This document shows, one piece after another, positions 1-5,572 of a DNA stretch of 9,370 nt. Under the pieces are notes generated by a model, which ran no database searches, was not told the origin of the DNA, and worked only from the letters and a program-made list of their open reading frames with translations. A program made the translations under genes and the position numbers. Origin of the DNA: Methanomicrobiales archaeon (GTDB taxonomy: Archaea; Halobacteriota; Methanomicrobia; Methanomicrobiales; Methanoculleaceae). Each line of letters begins with the position of its first letter. Positions within the stretch are counted from its first letter, which is position 1. Location: the NCBI GenBank assembly GCA_019136335.1, contig JAGVUK010000222.1:1-9370 (forward strand). The letters are read 5' to 3'.

Positions 1-2054
1 TTTGTATAACATTCGGCCGCATCCGCGTACTGCCCCATCCGCTCCAGGGCGCGGCCCCGGTTGTACCATGCAAAGAGGTTGCCCGGGTCGGCCGCGACGG
101 CCTGCCCGAACCGCTGGGCAGCCTCCTCGTACCGGCCGAGCGTGGCAAGGACGATCCCGAGGTTCACCAGGTAGCCCCCGGCGTCCAGGTCTGCCGCAAG
201 AAGCGCTTCGTAGCAGTCGGCCGCTTCAGCATGGCGCCCGAGGCACTCGAGGATCCGCGCCTTTCGGGCAAATGTCCCGGTATCCCCGGGGTTTGCCTCC
301 ACCACCCGGTCGATGGACTCGAACGCCTCTGCGTACCGCCCGAGGCGTTCAAGCGCCGCACTCCGTCCGAGCCAGGCGGCACGGTCGGCAGGATTCCCCT
401 CCACCGCCCGGTCATAGCAGGCAAACGCCTTTCCGTACTCGCCAAGGTGTATAAGTGCGTCTCCCCTGGCCTTCTCCGCCGTCGCATCTCCGGGGCTGAC
501 CTTGAGGAGAGCGCCGAACGCCTCCGCCGCCTCCGCATACCGGGAGAGGTGCATCAGGGACTCCCCCTTCCTGTACAGGAGGTGGAGGTCGTCTCCACCG
601 GCGTCCCGCATCCGGTCAAGCACAGCGAGCACGTCGCCGTACCTGCCGAGGTTCTCAAGGATGTCCGCCTTCATCGAACGGGCGACGGCGTTATGCGGCT
701 CTTTCTCAAGAACCGCGTTCAGGCAGTGGTCAGCCTCCTCATACCTGCCGAGATGGATGAGGGCGATGCTGCTCTGCTGCAGGACGGGGATATTGCCGGG
801 GTCGATCTCGAGGACGTGCTCAAAGTTCTCCTGCGCCTCCGCATACCGCCCGAGGCGGAGCAGCGCAACCCCCCGGAAACTCAGGACAATCTCGTTTAAG
901 GTGTCGAACTTCAGCGGTTTCTGCTTCCCGGGAGGGCGCATGTCGTCCTTCTCGAAGAGCGCAAGGTCGGTGCTGCTCCCGATCCACTTCATCCCGGTCA
1001 CCGCCCGGTTCTCAAGCACGCGGTCGAACGACCGGATCGCCTCGGCGTACTGGCCGAGGCAGAAGAGCGCCATCCCGCGGGCGTACCAAACGTGGACCTG
1101 ACCCTGGTCGTGCTTCAGGACGTGGTCGAAACTCTTGACCGCCCGGTCGTAGCGGCCGAGCGTATCATAGACGAGACCCATGGAGTAGCGCACCGGGATG
1201 TGGTCCGGGTCGGCGAGGGCGACCTTGTCGAACGACTCCATCGCTTCCGCATACCTCCCCGCCCGGAGGAGGAGCGAGCCGCGGTGGTACCAGACGGGGA
1301 CGTTCTCCGGATCGGCGGCGGCGATCTCCCCGTAGCAGCCGGCGGCATCCACGAACCGGCCGAGGTGCTCAAGTGCCCGGGCTTTGCCGTAGAGCGCGTT
1401 GAGGTTGCGGGGCTCCACATCGAGCGCCCGGCCAAACGACTCGATGGCTCCGGGGTAATCCCCCTGGTACAGGAGGGAGGTCCCGATTCTCGCAATCGTC
1501 TCGGTGCTGCCGGGGTTCGCCCTGAGGATCCGCTCGAAATTGGCCGCCGCTTCCCGGAATTCTCCGGTCCGCTCGAGCATCCGCCCGAGTCTCTCCCGCA
1601 GGACGACGTTCTCCGGATTCCCGTCCAGCGCTCGCGCGTAGGCCGCCGCCGCGTCGGTATATCGCCCGAGCCGTTCCAGCATCTCCCCCTGCCAGTACGA
1701 GGCGTTTGTATCAGCAGGAGTTCCTTCGGCGATCTTTGCGAAGCACCCGGCCGCCTCCTCGTAATCGCCTGCCCGGGCGAGGGCGTGCCCCAGCGCCCGC
1801 AGCATCCCGGCGTCGCCGGGGGACGACTCGAGAGCCTTCCGGAGCCAGATCACCGCTTCGCCGTCCCTGCCAAGACAGGCAAGCGCCTGGCCCAGGGAGA
1901 ACCGGACCAGGCCGTTTTCGGGATCGATCTTGAGCGCCTTCTCAAAGCTCTTCACCGCCTCACTGTAGTTTCCGGCCTCGAACTGAGAGGTGCCCTGTTT
2001 TATCGAGGGGTTCGCGTTCTTCCCCTGACCCAGAATATTACCGAAGAAATCCAT
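1..2054 (-). CDS. Long tetratricopeptide-repeat (TPR) protein, C-terminus beyond window
   Basis: The frame is open from ATG at 2054 to the left edge (684 codons, no stop). The ATG is the only plausible start because an in-frame TGA lies three codons upstream (2061-2063). After a short leader (MDFFGNILGQGKNANP) the protein is almost pure TPR: 34-residue units with the LGRYxEA signature in helix A and a DP(E/G)N-type turn between units, e.g. 'LGRYTDAAAAYARAL' and 'LGRYAEAMESFDKV'. At least 20 units are seen. Around residues 350-390 one unit is strongly diverged (contains MKWIGSST and DDMRPPGKQKP) and may be a hinge or binding insert, although its length keeps the register. No signal peptide, transmembrane segment or catalytic domain is visible, so it is probably a cytoplasmic scaffold; partner unknown. 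TPR identity is certain, function is not. The true C-terminus, and any domain fused there, is outside the window. Confidence 0.95.
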   Translation of the reverse strand, partial: MDFFGNILGQGKNANPSIKQGTSQFEAGNYSEAVKSFEKALKIDPENGLVRFSLGQALACLGRDGEAVIWLRKALESSPGDAGMLRALGHALARAGDYEEAAGCFAKIAEGTPADTNASYWQGEMLERLGRYTDAAAAYARALDGNPENVVLRERLGRMLERTGEFREAAANFERILRANPGSTETIARIGTSLLYQGDYPGAIESFGRALDVEPRNLNALYGKARALEHLGRFVDAAGCYGEIAAADPENVPVWYHRGSLLLRAGRYAEAMESFDKVALADPDHIPVRYSMGLVYDTLGRYDRAVKSFDHVLKHDQGQVHVWYARGMALFCLGQYAEAIRSFDRVLENRAVTGMKWIGSSTDLALFEKDDMRPPGKQKPLKFDTLNEIVLSFRGVALLRLGRYAEAQENFEHVLEIDPGNIPVLQQSSIALIHLGRYEEADHCLNAVLEKEPHNAVARSMKADILENLGRYGDVLAVLDRMRDAGGDDLHLLYRKGESLMHLSRYAEAAEAFGALLKVSPGDATAEKARGDALIHLGEYGKAFACYDRAVEGNPADRAAWLGRSAALERLGRYAEAFESIDRVVEANPGDTGTFARKARILECLGRHAEAADCYEALLAADLDAGGYLVNLGIVLATLGRYEEAAQRFGQAVAADPGNLFAWYNRGRALERMGQYADAAECYT
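27..1967 (-). repeat. 102-bp periodic coding repeat (TPR units in exact register)
   Basis: The codon for the aromatic residue of the LGRY motif (gta, ata or gaa on the plus strand) falls at 27, 129, 333, 435, 537, 639, 741, 843, 1047, 1149, 1251, 1353, 1455, 1557, 1659, 1761 and 1965: every position is a multiple of 102 bp apart. At 231, 945 and 1863 the same slot is filled by His or Asp but the spacing is unchanged. Thus 20 consecutive 34-codon units carry no net insertion or deletion. The units have diverged in sequence, so this is a protein-level repeat and not a simple DNA tandem repeat. Confidence 0.9.
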
Positions 2055-2110
2055 CCGACATCATCTGCCGCTGCTTGTGCGCCACGTGAGTGTTCAACGC
2101 TATACTCTTC

Positions 2111-2120
2111 GCGAATAATT
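2111..2120 (-). promoter_or_regulatory. Possible TATA element for the TPR gene
   Basis: On the minus strand AATTATTCGC is the most AT-rich stretch upstream of the TPR start, about 57-66 bases from the ATG. An archaeal start site about 25 bases downstream would leave a leader of roughly 35 bases. Only a weak ribosome site (GATGATG, just upstream of the ATG) is seen. This is inference from position and composition alone. Confidence 0.25.
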
Positions 2121-2309
2121 ACCTTCTTGCGGGTAGCCGTACTCTTCCTAAGTGTTGGTGCGTTCGTCACTATTTGAGAAGACCGGTTTGTCCTGTAGAC
2201 CCGGGTTTTCGGGCAAAACGATAGGCCGCCGGATTCAGGCCCCTGGAGAGCATCAAACGGATCGGCGTTGCCCTGCCGGGCGCCATGGCTCCCGGGAGAA
2301 AGCGCCGCC

Positions 2310-2350
2310 GCAGGAGACTGCCGAACCGTGCCGGAGCACGGTTCTCCTGC
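2310..2350. other. Strong GC hairpin in the TPR-rubredoxin gap
   Basis: GAACCGTGC (2323-2331) and GCACGGTTC (2336-2344) form a perfect 9-bp stem with a CGGA tetraloop. It is extended by GCAGGA (2310-2315) pairing with TCCTGC (2345-2350) across a one-sided 7-base bulge. It lies about 150 bases downstream of the rubredoxin stop and about 260 bases upstream of the TPR start. No T-tract follows on either strand, so it is not an obvious terminator. Confidence 0.6.
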
Positions 2351-2368
2351 ACCGGCGGGCGCGCCGCC

Positions 2369-2394
2369 TGCCGCCGGGGAGACTGCCGGCGGCA
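2369..2394. other. Second GC hairpin in the TPR-rubredoxin gap
   Basis: TGCCGCCGG (2369-2377) and CCGGCGGCA (2386-2394) form a perfect 9-bp stem with an 8-base loop. It lies 18 bases to the right of the preceding hairpin; the two could form tandem stems in a leader of the TPR mRNA or a trailer of the rubredoxin mRNA. Apart from these structures and the rubredoxin terminator I see nothing gene-like in 2055-2495. Confidence 0.55.
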
Positions 2395-2472
2395 TCGGTA
2401 TGCGGGCGGGCGCGCTTCACGGCGAAACCTGAACACGTATCTTCCAGGCAAACCGCCGGGGAACCAGCGCGT

Positions 2473-2495
2473 AAAAGGCCGGGACGCCTCCCCGG
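2473..2495 (-). terminator. Probable terminator of the rubredoxin gene
   Basis: Reading the minus strand, directly after the TGA (2498-2496) come CCGGG, a 7-base loop (GAGGCGT), CCCGG, CC and then TTTT (2476-2473). The stem abuts the stop codon and is followed by a short T-run, the same layout as behind PAN and the amidohydrolase in this window. Confidence 0.5.
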
Positions 2496-2882
2496 TCAGA
2501 CATCCAGGATGGGGTCGAACTGCGCCTTGCCGACCGACCCGTAGAAACTCGTGATCTTCGGGTCCATCCCACAGACCGGGCAGGTATAGTCCTCCGGCAG
2601 GTCTTCGAATGCAGTACCTTTCGGGTAGCCGCGGAGCGGTTCGCCGCGATTTTTGTCGTACACGTAGCCGCAGATCTTGCAGACGTACTTCGTCGGCTCC
2701 CAGGGCTCGAACCCCCACGCCCCGATCGGGCCTTTGCCGGTCGCACCGCAGACCGGGCAGATGTAGTCAGCCGGCAGGTCTTCAAACGCGGTACCCGCCG
2801 GGATACCCCGATGCGGCTCTCCCCGCACAGGGGAGTAGATGTAGTTGCAGTACTTGCACCGGTATCGTTTCACTTTCTCCAT
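2496..2882 (-). CDS. Tandem two-domain rubredoxin
   Basis: The protein has 128 residues from ATG 2882 and contains two complete rubredoxin iron sites. Domain 1: C9-K-Y-C12 with C42-P-V-C45. Domain 2: C68-K-I-C71 with C101-P-V-C104. Each has the family pattern G-x-P-x-G-T-A-F-E-D-L-P followed by CPVC. A linker rich in G, P and W (about residues 47-64) joins them, and a 24-residue tail ends in FDPILDV. Single rubredoxins are about 52 residues, so this is a genuine duplication. Each domain should bind one Fe with four cysteines and carry one electron in the cytoplasm; in anaerobes rubredoxins commonly feed oxygen- or peroxide-reducing enzymes, but no such partner is in the window. The start at 2882 was preferred to one 12 codons upstream because GGGAGTGTGAT lies just before it. 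It appears to be a single-gene unit. Confidence 0.93.
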   Translation of the reverse strand: MEKVKRYRCKYCNYIYSPVRGEPHRGIPAGTAFEDLPADYICPVCGATGKGPIGAWGFEPWEPTKYVCKICGYVYDKNRGEPLRGYPKGTAFEDLPEDYTCPVCGMDPKITSFYGSVGKAQFDPILDV

Positions 2883-2885
2883 GCG

Positions 2886-2896
2886 ATCACACTCCC
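2886..2896 (-). promoter_or_regulatory. Ribosome binding site that sets the rubredoxin start
   Basis: On the minus strand GGGAGTGTGAT ends 3 bases before ATG 2882, its GGAG core being 9 bases from the ATG. It resembles the methanogen consensus GGAGGTGAT and is the reason for rejecting the upstream in-frame ATG at 2918. Confidence 0.55.
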
Positions 2897-2906
2897 TGAA
2901 GGGTAA

Positions 2907-2927
2907 CCACCCGCACAATCGCGGTGG
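2907..2927. other. Hairpin in the rubredoxin leader
   Basis: CCAC (2907-2910), a bulged C, CGC (2912-2914), loop ACAATC and GCGGTGG (2921-2927) form a 7-bp stem about 25 bases upstream of the rubredoxin ATG. It would lie in the 5' leader if transcription begins near an AT-richer CTTATC on the minus strand around 2950. Regulatory meaning is unknown. Confidence 0.3.
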
Positions 2928-3011
2928 AGATGTTGAGAGGTGGTCCCCCCTGATAAGGTTTCGCGTGATCCGGCACCGAAGGGCACTACTGCATCGATTC
3001 CAGATGAACAG

Positions 3012-3090
3012 GCCCTATCCGGCCTTCGTCCCATCCCCCATGGAGCGCTCCCCTCCGTCCCCTCCGCAGGAGTAGTGCTGGCAGCGGTTT
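3012..3090. repeat. Intergenic module B, degenerate copy (B0)
   Basis: CCGGCCTTCG (3019-3028) followed by C-rich sequence, then CCTCCGCAGGAGTAGTGCTG (3061-3080). This parallels copy B4 (CCGGCCTCCG ... CCTCCCGCAGGAAGG ... GGCAGTGCTTGC at 6466-6520). It is the most diverged of the B copies in this gap and lies just left of module A copy 1, the same B-then-A order as in the second gap. Confidence 0.45.
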
Positions 3091-3112
3091 CCCGGGGGAG
3101 GAGAGAGCCAGA

Positions 3113-3189
3113 ACCCGGTTTTCCAGGCTTGTCCCGGTACACTGGACCGTGGTGGCTATCGCCACGGGGGGAGGGGACCGGGGAGGGGG
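3113..3189. repeat. Intergenic module A, copy 1, with hairpin and G-run
   Basis: The module opens with ACCCGGTT, continues through GTCCCGGTACACTGGACC, then CCGTGGTG-GCTAT-CGCCACGG (8-bp stem with one G-T pair, 5-base loop, 3148-3168), and ends in a G-rich run (3166-3189) of four tracts: 6, 4, 4 and 5 G separated by 1, 3 and 1 bases. It aligns over most of its length with 6601-6673 and, from the TCCC onward, with 9201-9253. Confidence 0.8.
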
Positions 3190-3227
3190 CTCGTCCCCTT
3201 CCCGGGCAAAATGTCACCCAAAAGTTC

Positions 3228-3277
3228 CTCTCCGGCATCCCCACCCCGCCCGGCCTTCGCAGGGGGATACCCGTACG
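3228..3277. repeat. Intergenic module B, copy 1 (B1)
   Basis: CTCTCCGGCATCCCCACCCC followed by GCCCGGCCTTCGCAGGGGG and ending CCCGTACG. Its first 30 or so bases match copy B4 at 6443-6474 almost exactly, including the CTCTCCGGCA lead-in. The terminal CCCGTACG recurs at the end of copy B2. Confidence 0.75.
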
Positions 3278-3286
3278 CTTCTTCGG

Positions 3287-3367
3287 TAGCCCCCACCCCG
3301 CCCGGCCTTCGGCCTCCTCCCCCGCCCCGGGGGGCGGGGGCAGTCAGGGCGAGGTGGGTCCCCGTAC
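3287..3367. repeat. Intergenic module B, copy 2 (B2), with a 10-bp GC stem
   Basis: CCCCCACCCCGCCCGGCC and TTCGGCCTCCTCCCCCGCCC match copy B4. The centre is CCCCCGCCCC (3319-3328), GG, GGGGCGGGGG (3331-3340), a perfect 10-bp inverted repeat. CAGT follows directly, as in the other B copies, and the copy ends with CCCCGTACG. Confidence 0.75.
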
Positions 3368-3379
3368 GTTCCTCCTCAA

Positions 3380-3426
3380 AGCCCCCGCCCCCGGAGGGGG
3401 CAGTACGTGGCGATACCGGGGAAAAG
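3380..3426. repeat. Intergenic module B, partial copy 3 (B3)
   Basis: GCCCCC-GGA-GGGGGC (3387-3401) followed by AGTACGTGGCGATACCGGGG. It matches the right half of copy B4 (stem, GGGGGCAGT, then an ATA-CC-GGGA pattern at 6505-6532) but lacks the left C-rich half. Confidence 0.6.
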
Positions 3427-3515
3427 CCGCCTCCCGGGATGCAAACCCCCGGCTAGTGTGAAACAAGATCGATACTCTCCTCCGTTGAGCGTGCCGGTAA
3501 TTGAGAATCGTTGCA

Positions 3516-3959
3516 CTACTGCCGCCGGCCGCCGATAACCGCGCGCAAGAGGAGCGAGAGCACGAGCATGAGGATGAATGCCACGCCCCAGACGATCAGG
3601 ACCGCTATGGTGCCGGGCCATCCGGCCCCCGGGCCGGGCGCTTGTGCTCTCCAGGTGAACTCCGGCGCCCACGCCGTCTGCCCTCCCGCGCCGGCCGCCC
3701 GGTGCCGGAACGGGTCACGCGGTGCCGCCCCGGCACCCCCCTGCCTGAGGGAGAGGTCGTAGCGCGCCCGGGCCTCCGGGTCGATCAGCACCTCGTATGC
3801 CTGCTGGATGGCAATGAACCGCTCGCTCGCATCAGGGTCAGAGTTGACGTCCGGGTGGTACTGCTTGGCGAGCTTCCGGTAGGCCGCCCGGATCTCATCG
3901 GGGGTCGCGTCAGGGGCGATCCCCAGGATATCGTAGCAGGTTTCCACAGGGGGTATCAC
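3516..3959 (-). CDS. Membrane-anchored J-domain (DnaJ-like) co-chaperone
   Basis: The protein has 147 residues. The N-terminal J-domain covers about residues 7-71: YDILGI at 9-14, RAAYRKLAKQYHPDVN at 24-39 with the essential HPD at 35-37, and the QQAYEVLIDPEARARYD helix at 52-68. A Gly/Pro/Ala-rich linker (73-113) leads to one strongly hydrophobic helix (about 117-142) and a basic tail GGRRQ. There is no G/F region followed by a zinc-finger or substrate domain, so it is not full DnaJ. It should stimulate an Hsp70 ATPase at the membrane, the J-domain facing the cytoplasm (Arg-rich C-terminal end). The start is GTG at 3959, whose bases overlap the upstream stop as GTGA; no other early start exists in frame. 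The overlap implies co-translation with the aconitase-X subunit. Partner and substrate are unknown. Confidence 0.88.
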   Translation of the reverse strand: MIPPVETCYDILGIAPDATPDEIRAAYRKLAKQYHPDVNSDPDASERFIAIQQAYEVLIDPEARARYDLSLRQGGAGAAPRDPFRHRAAGAGGQTAWAPEFTWRAQAPGPGAGWPGTIAVLIVWGVAFILMLVLSLLLRAVIGGRRQ

Positions 3960-4354
3960 GTGTTCTCATCATATGATACCTCGCCTGTATCCCCGTTCAC
4001 CGTCACCCGGGTGCCGGGGGCGAGGCGGGAGAACTCCGGCGGGAGGCGGTCGACCATCGGGATCTCCGCGATGATCGCGCCGACCGCGATGATCGGCTCC
4101 GCCTCGGTGTTGACGATCGCCGCAGGGGCCCGATCGTTCTGTTTGAGCGCGTAGATGACGTAGGACCCGACCGTCGACCCCTTCCCGTACGGGAATGCGA
4201 GCACGCGCCCGGCGATGGATTGGCCCTCAAGCGGATGTCCGCGCTCGATGACGATGCCCGTCTCGGGGTCGACACCCGAGAGAAACGATATGGGTTCGGG
4301 TGAAACAAGGAGGTCTCCGCTCCCGATACCCCTGGATATGCCTCTGCCCTGCAT
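3956..4354 (-). CDS. Aconitase-X swivel domain (DUF126), phosphomevalonate dehydratase small subunit
   Basis: From ATG 4354 the protein has 132 residues and matches the DUF126 swivel family along its length: GRGIS near the N-terminus, EPISFLSGVDPETG (20-33), HPLEGQSIAGRVLAFP (40-55), the hallmark KGSTVGSYV (58-66), then AAIVNTEAEPIIAVGA and IPMVDRL. In archaea this subunit pairs with the iron-sulfur aconitase-X large subunit to dehydrate 5-phosphomevalonate to trans-anhydromevalonate 5-phosphate in the archaeal mevalonate pathway that supplies lipid isoprenoids. The large subunit is not next to it here. GTG codons at 4369, 4366 and 4360 could also start it, but family members begin at the M-x-GRGIS position and GGTGG lies 8 bases before ATG 4354. 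The downstream J-domain gene overlaps its stop codon. Family assignment is firm; the exact reaction rests on family knowledge. Confidence 0.88.
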   Translation of the reverse strand: MQGRGISRGIGSGDLLVSPEPISFLSGVDPETGIVIERGHPLEGQSIAGRVLAFPYGKGSTVGSYVIYALKQNDRAPAAIVNTEAEPIIAVGAIIAEIPMVDRLPPEFSRLAPGTRVTVNGDTGEVSYDENT

Positions 4355-4398
4355 GGTCACTGCCACCACTATAATGAGGTTGGAGATCCAACTATATG
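4355..4398. promoter_or_regulatory. Compact divergent start region between aconitase-X subunit and PAN
   Basis: Only 41 bases separate the two start codons. ACTATAAT (4368-4375) is a TATA-like site suited to PAN; a start about 25 bases on falls at or next to the PAN ATG. On the minus strand CATATAGT (4398-4391) is a TATA-like site for the aconitase-X gene and overlaps the PAN start codon; a start near 4369 would leave about 15 leader bases containing GGTGG. GGAGAT (4382-4387) lies 8 bases before the PAN ATG and supports translation from a longer transcript. The promoter calls are inference. Confidence 0.4.
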
Positions 4399-5571
4399 AG
4401 TAACATGGACGAAACCGTTGGCAGCAGCCCTGGCAGCGAGCACGATATGCTCAGCCTCCAGATCCAGGACCTGAAGGCGCAGATCCTGGATTATAAACTA
4501 AAAAACGAGTTGCTTGAGAAGGAGGTCATGCAACTGCGCAAAGAGAACGGCCAGCTGAAACGGGTGCCGCTGTTTGTTGCCGCTGTGGTTGACGTGCTGG
4601 AGAACGGCGAGGTGTATCTCCGGCAGCAGGGCAACAACCAGGAGTACGTCACCACGGTCAGCGAGAAACTCCACCGTATCCTCAAGCCCGGGATGAAGGT
4701 GGCGGTGAACAACACGCTCTCCGTCGTCAAGACGATCGGCAACATCTATGACTCAAGGGTCAGGGTCATGGAGCTCGATGAACAGCCGAACGTCACGTTC
4801 GCGCAGGTCGGCGGCCTGAAGGAAGAGATCGAGGAGGTCAGGGAAGCGGTCGAGTACCCGCTCACGAAACCCGAGATCTACGAGCGCGTGGGCGTCGAGC
4901 CCCCGAAAGGCATCCTCCTCTACGGGCCGCCTGGGACCGGGAAGACGCTGATCGCAAAGGCCGTTGCCCGCCAGTCCCGTGCCCGGTTCATCAGGATGTC
5001 CGGGAGCGAACTCGTCCACAAATACATCGGGGAGGGTGCGCAACTCGTGCGGGAGCTCTTCGTCCTCGCCCGGGAACGCGCCCCGGCGATCGTCTTCATC
5101 GACGAGATCGATGCGATCGGGAGTATGCGCACCAACGACGGGACCTCCGGCAGCGCCGAGGTCCAGCGGACGCTGATGCAGCTCCTCGCGGAGATGGACG
5201 GCTTTGGGAACCGCGGCAACGTCCGGATCATGGCGGCGACGAACCGGATCGACATGCTGGACCCGGCTCTCCTCCGCCCAGGCCGGTTCGACCGCATCAT
5301 CCAGGTTCCCCTTCCGGATGCCGGGGCACGCCTCGAGATCCTGAAGATCCACACCGCGAAGATGTCCCTCTCAAGGGACGTGGACCTTGCCGGGCTCGCG
5401 GACCTCGCCGAACACACCACCGGCGCGGAACTGCAGGCGGTCTGCCGTGAGGCCGGCATGATGGCGGTCCGGCGGGACGCCGATGCCGTCGACCACGAGG
5501 ACTTCCTTGCGGCGCTCAGAAAGGTGAAGCGCGAGGTGGCGGCGGCTCCCGACACCCGCATGTATATCTGA
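4396..5571 (+). CDS. pan: Proteasome-activating nucleotidase (PAN), AAA+ ATPase
   Basis: The protein has 391 residues, close to the family's usual size. Order: acidic N-terminus, coiled coil (about 17-57), small OB-like domain (about 58-125), AAA+ domain and a C-terminal helical lid. Walker A is GPPGTGKT (177-184), Walker B IVFIDEID (232-239), the second region of homology contains N283 and the arginine fingers of RPGRFDR (R297, R300). The last three residues are M-Y-I, a hydrophobic-Tyr-X motif, which docks between 20S alpha subunits and opens the gate. PAN hexamers use ATP to unfold proteins and thread them into the archaeal 20S proteasome in the cytoplasm. The start at 4396 has GGAGAT 8 bases upstream; ATG 4405 is less well spaced. 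The gene is divergent from the aconitase-X operon and ends in its own terminator. No proteasome subunit gene is in the window. Confidence 0.96.
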   Translation: MSNMDETVGSSPGSEHDMLSLQIQDLKAQILDYKLKNELLEKEVMQLRKENGQLKRVPLFVAAVVDVLENGEVYLRQQGNNQEYVTTVSEKLHRILKPGMKVAVNNTLSVVKTIGNIYDSRVRVMELDEQPNVTFAQVGGLKEEIEEVREAVEYPLTKPEIYERVGVEPPKGILLYGPPGTGKTLIAKAVARQSRARFIRMSGSELVHKYIGEGAQLVRELFVLARERAPAIVFIDEIDAIGSMRTNDGTSGSAEVQRTLMQLLAEMDGFGNRGNVRIMAATNRIDMLDPALLRPGRFDRIIQVPLPDAGARLEILKIHTAKMSLSRDVDLAGLADLAEHTTGAELQAVCREAGMMAVRRDADAVDHEDFLAALRKVKREVAAAPDTRMYI

Positions 5572-5572
5572 T

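Larger units (their letters stand above)
2983..3522. repeat. Repeat-rich block bounded by 10-bp direct repeats GCACTACTGC
   Basis: GCACTACTGC occurs at 2983-2992 and again at 3513-3522, where it overlaps the stop codon of the J-domain gene. Between the two lie all the module A and B repeats of this gap. An inverted 8-mer AGTAGTGC lies at 3071-3078. The arrangement resembles a target-site duplication around an inserted block, but a chance 10-mer match in such biased DNA is possible. No gene is visible in 2883-3515. Confidence 0.35.

Noticed and set aside
231..899. 222-codon plus-strand frame opposite the TPR gene
   Set aside because: It shows the same 34-residue periodicity by reflection from the real TPR gene and has no family features of its own.
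27..1967. CRISPR array or DNA satellite because of strict 102-bp spacing
   Set aside because: The units differ in sequence, are uninterrupted coding sequence and encode TPR helices; there is no constant repeat with unique spacers.
1092..2177. 361-codon plus-strand frame opposite the TPR gene
   Set aside because: It is the antisense reading of regular TPR codons; the minus strand gives canonical TPR units throughout and no homology is visible in the plus-strand product.
2000..2395. Minus-strand frame spanning the rubredoxin-TPR gap
   Set aside because: The sequence is low in complexity (Ala, Gly, Pro, Ser, Arg), overlaps the TPR start in another frame and includes the two hairpins; no recognisable domain.
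3113..3189. Module A as an rRNA, tRNA or known small RNA
   Set aside because: The structure lacks a cloverleaf or any C/D or H/ACA arrangement that I can identify; the repeated occurrence in gaps fits an interspersed element better.
2940..3461. 173-codon plus-strand frame across the repeat-rich gap
   Set aside because: It is composed of the GC-rich repeats (Pro, Gly, Arg, Ala runs) with no start signal or domain. Peptides shared with other gaps come from the DNA repeats themselves.
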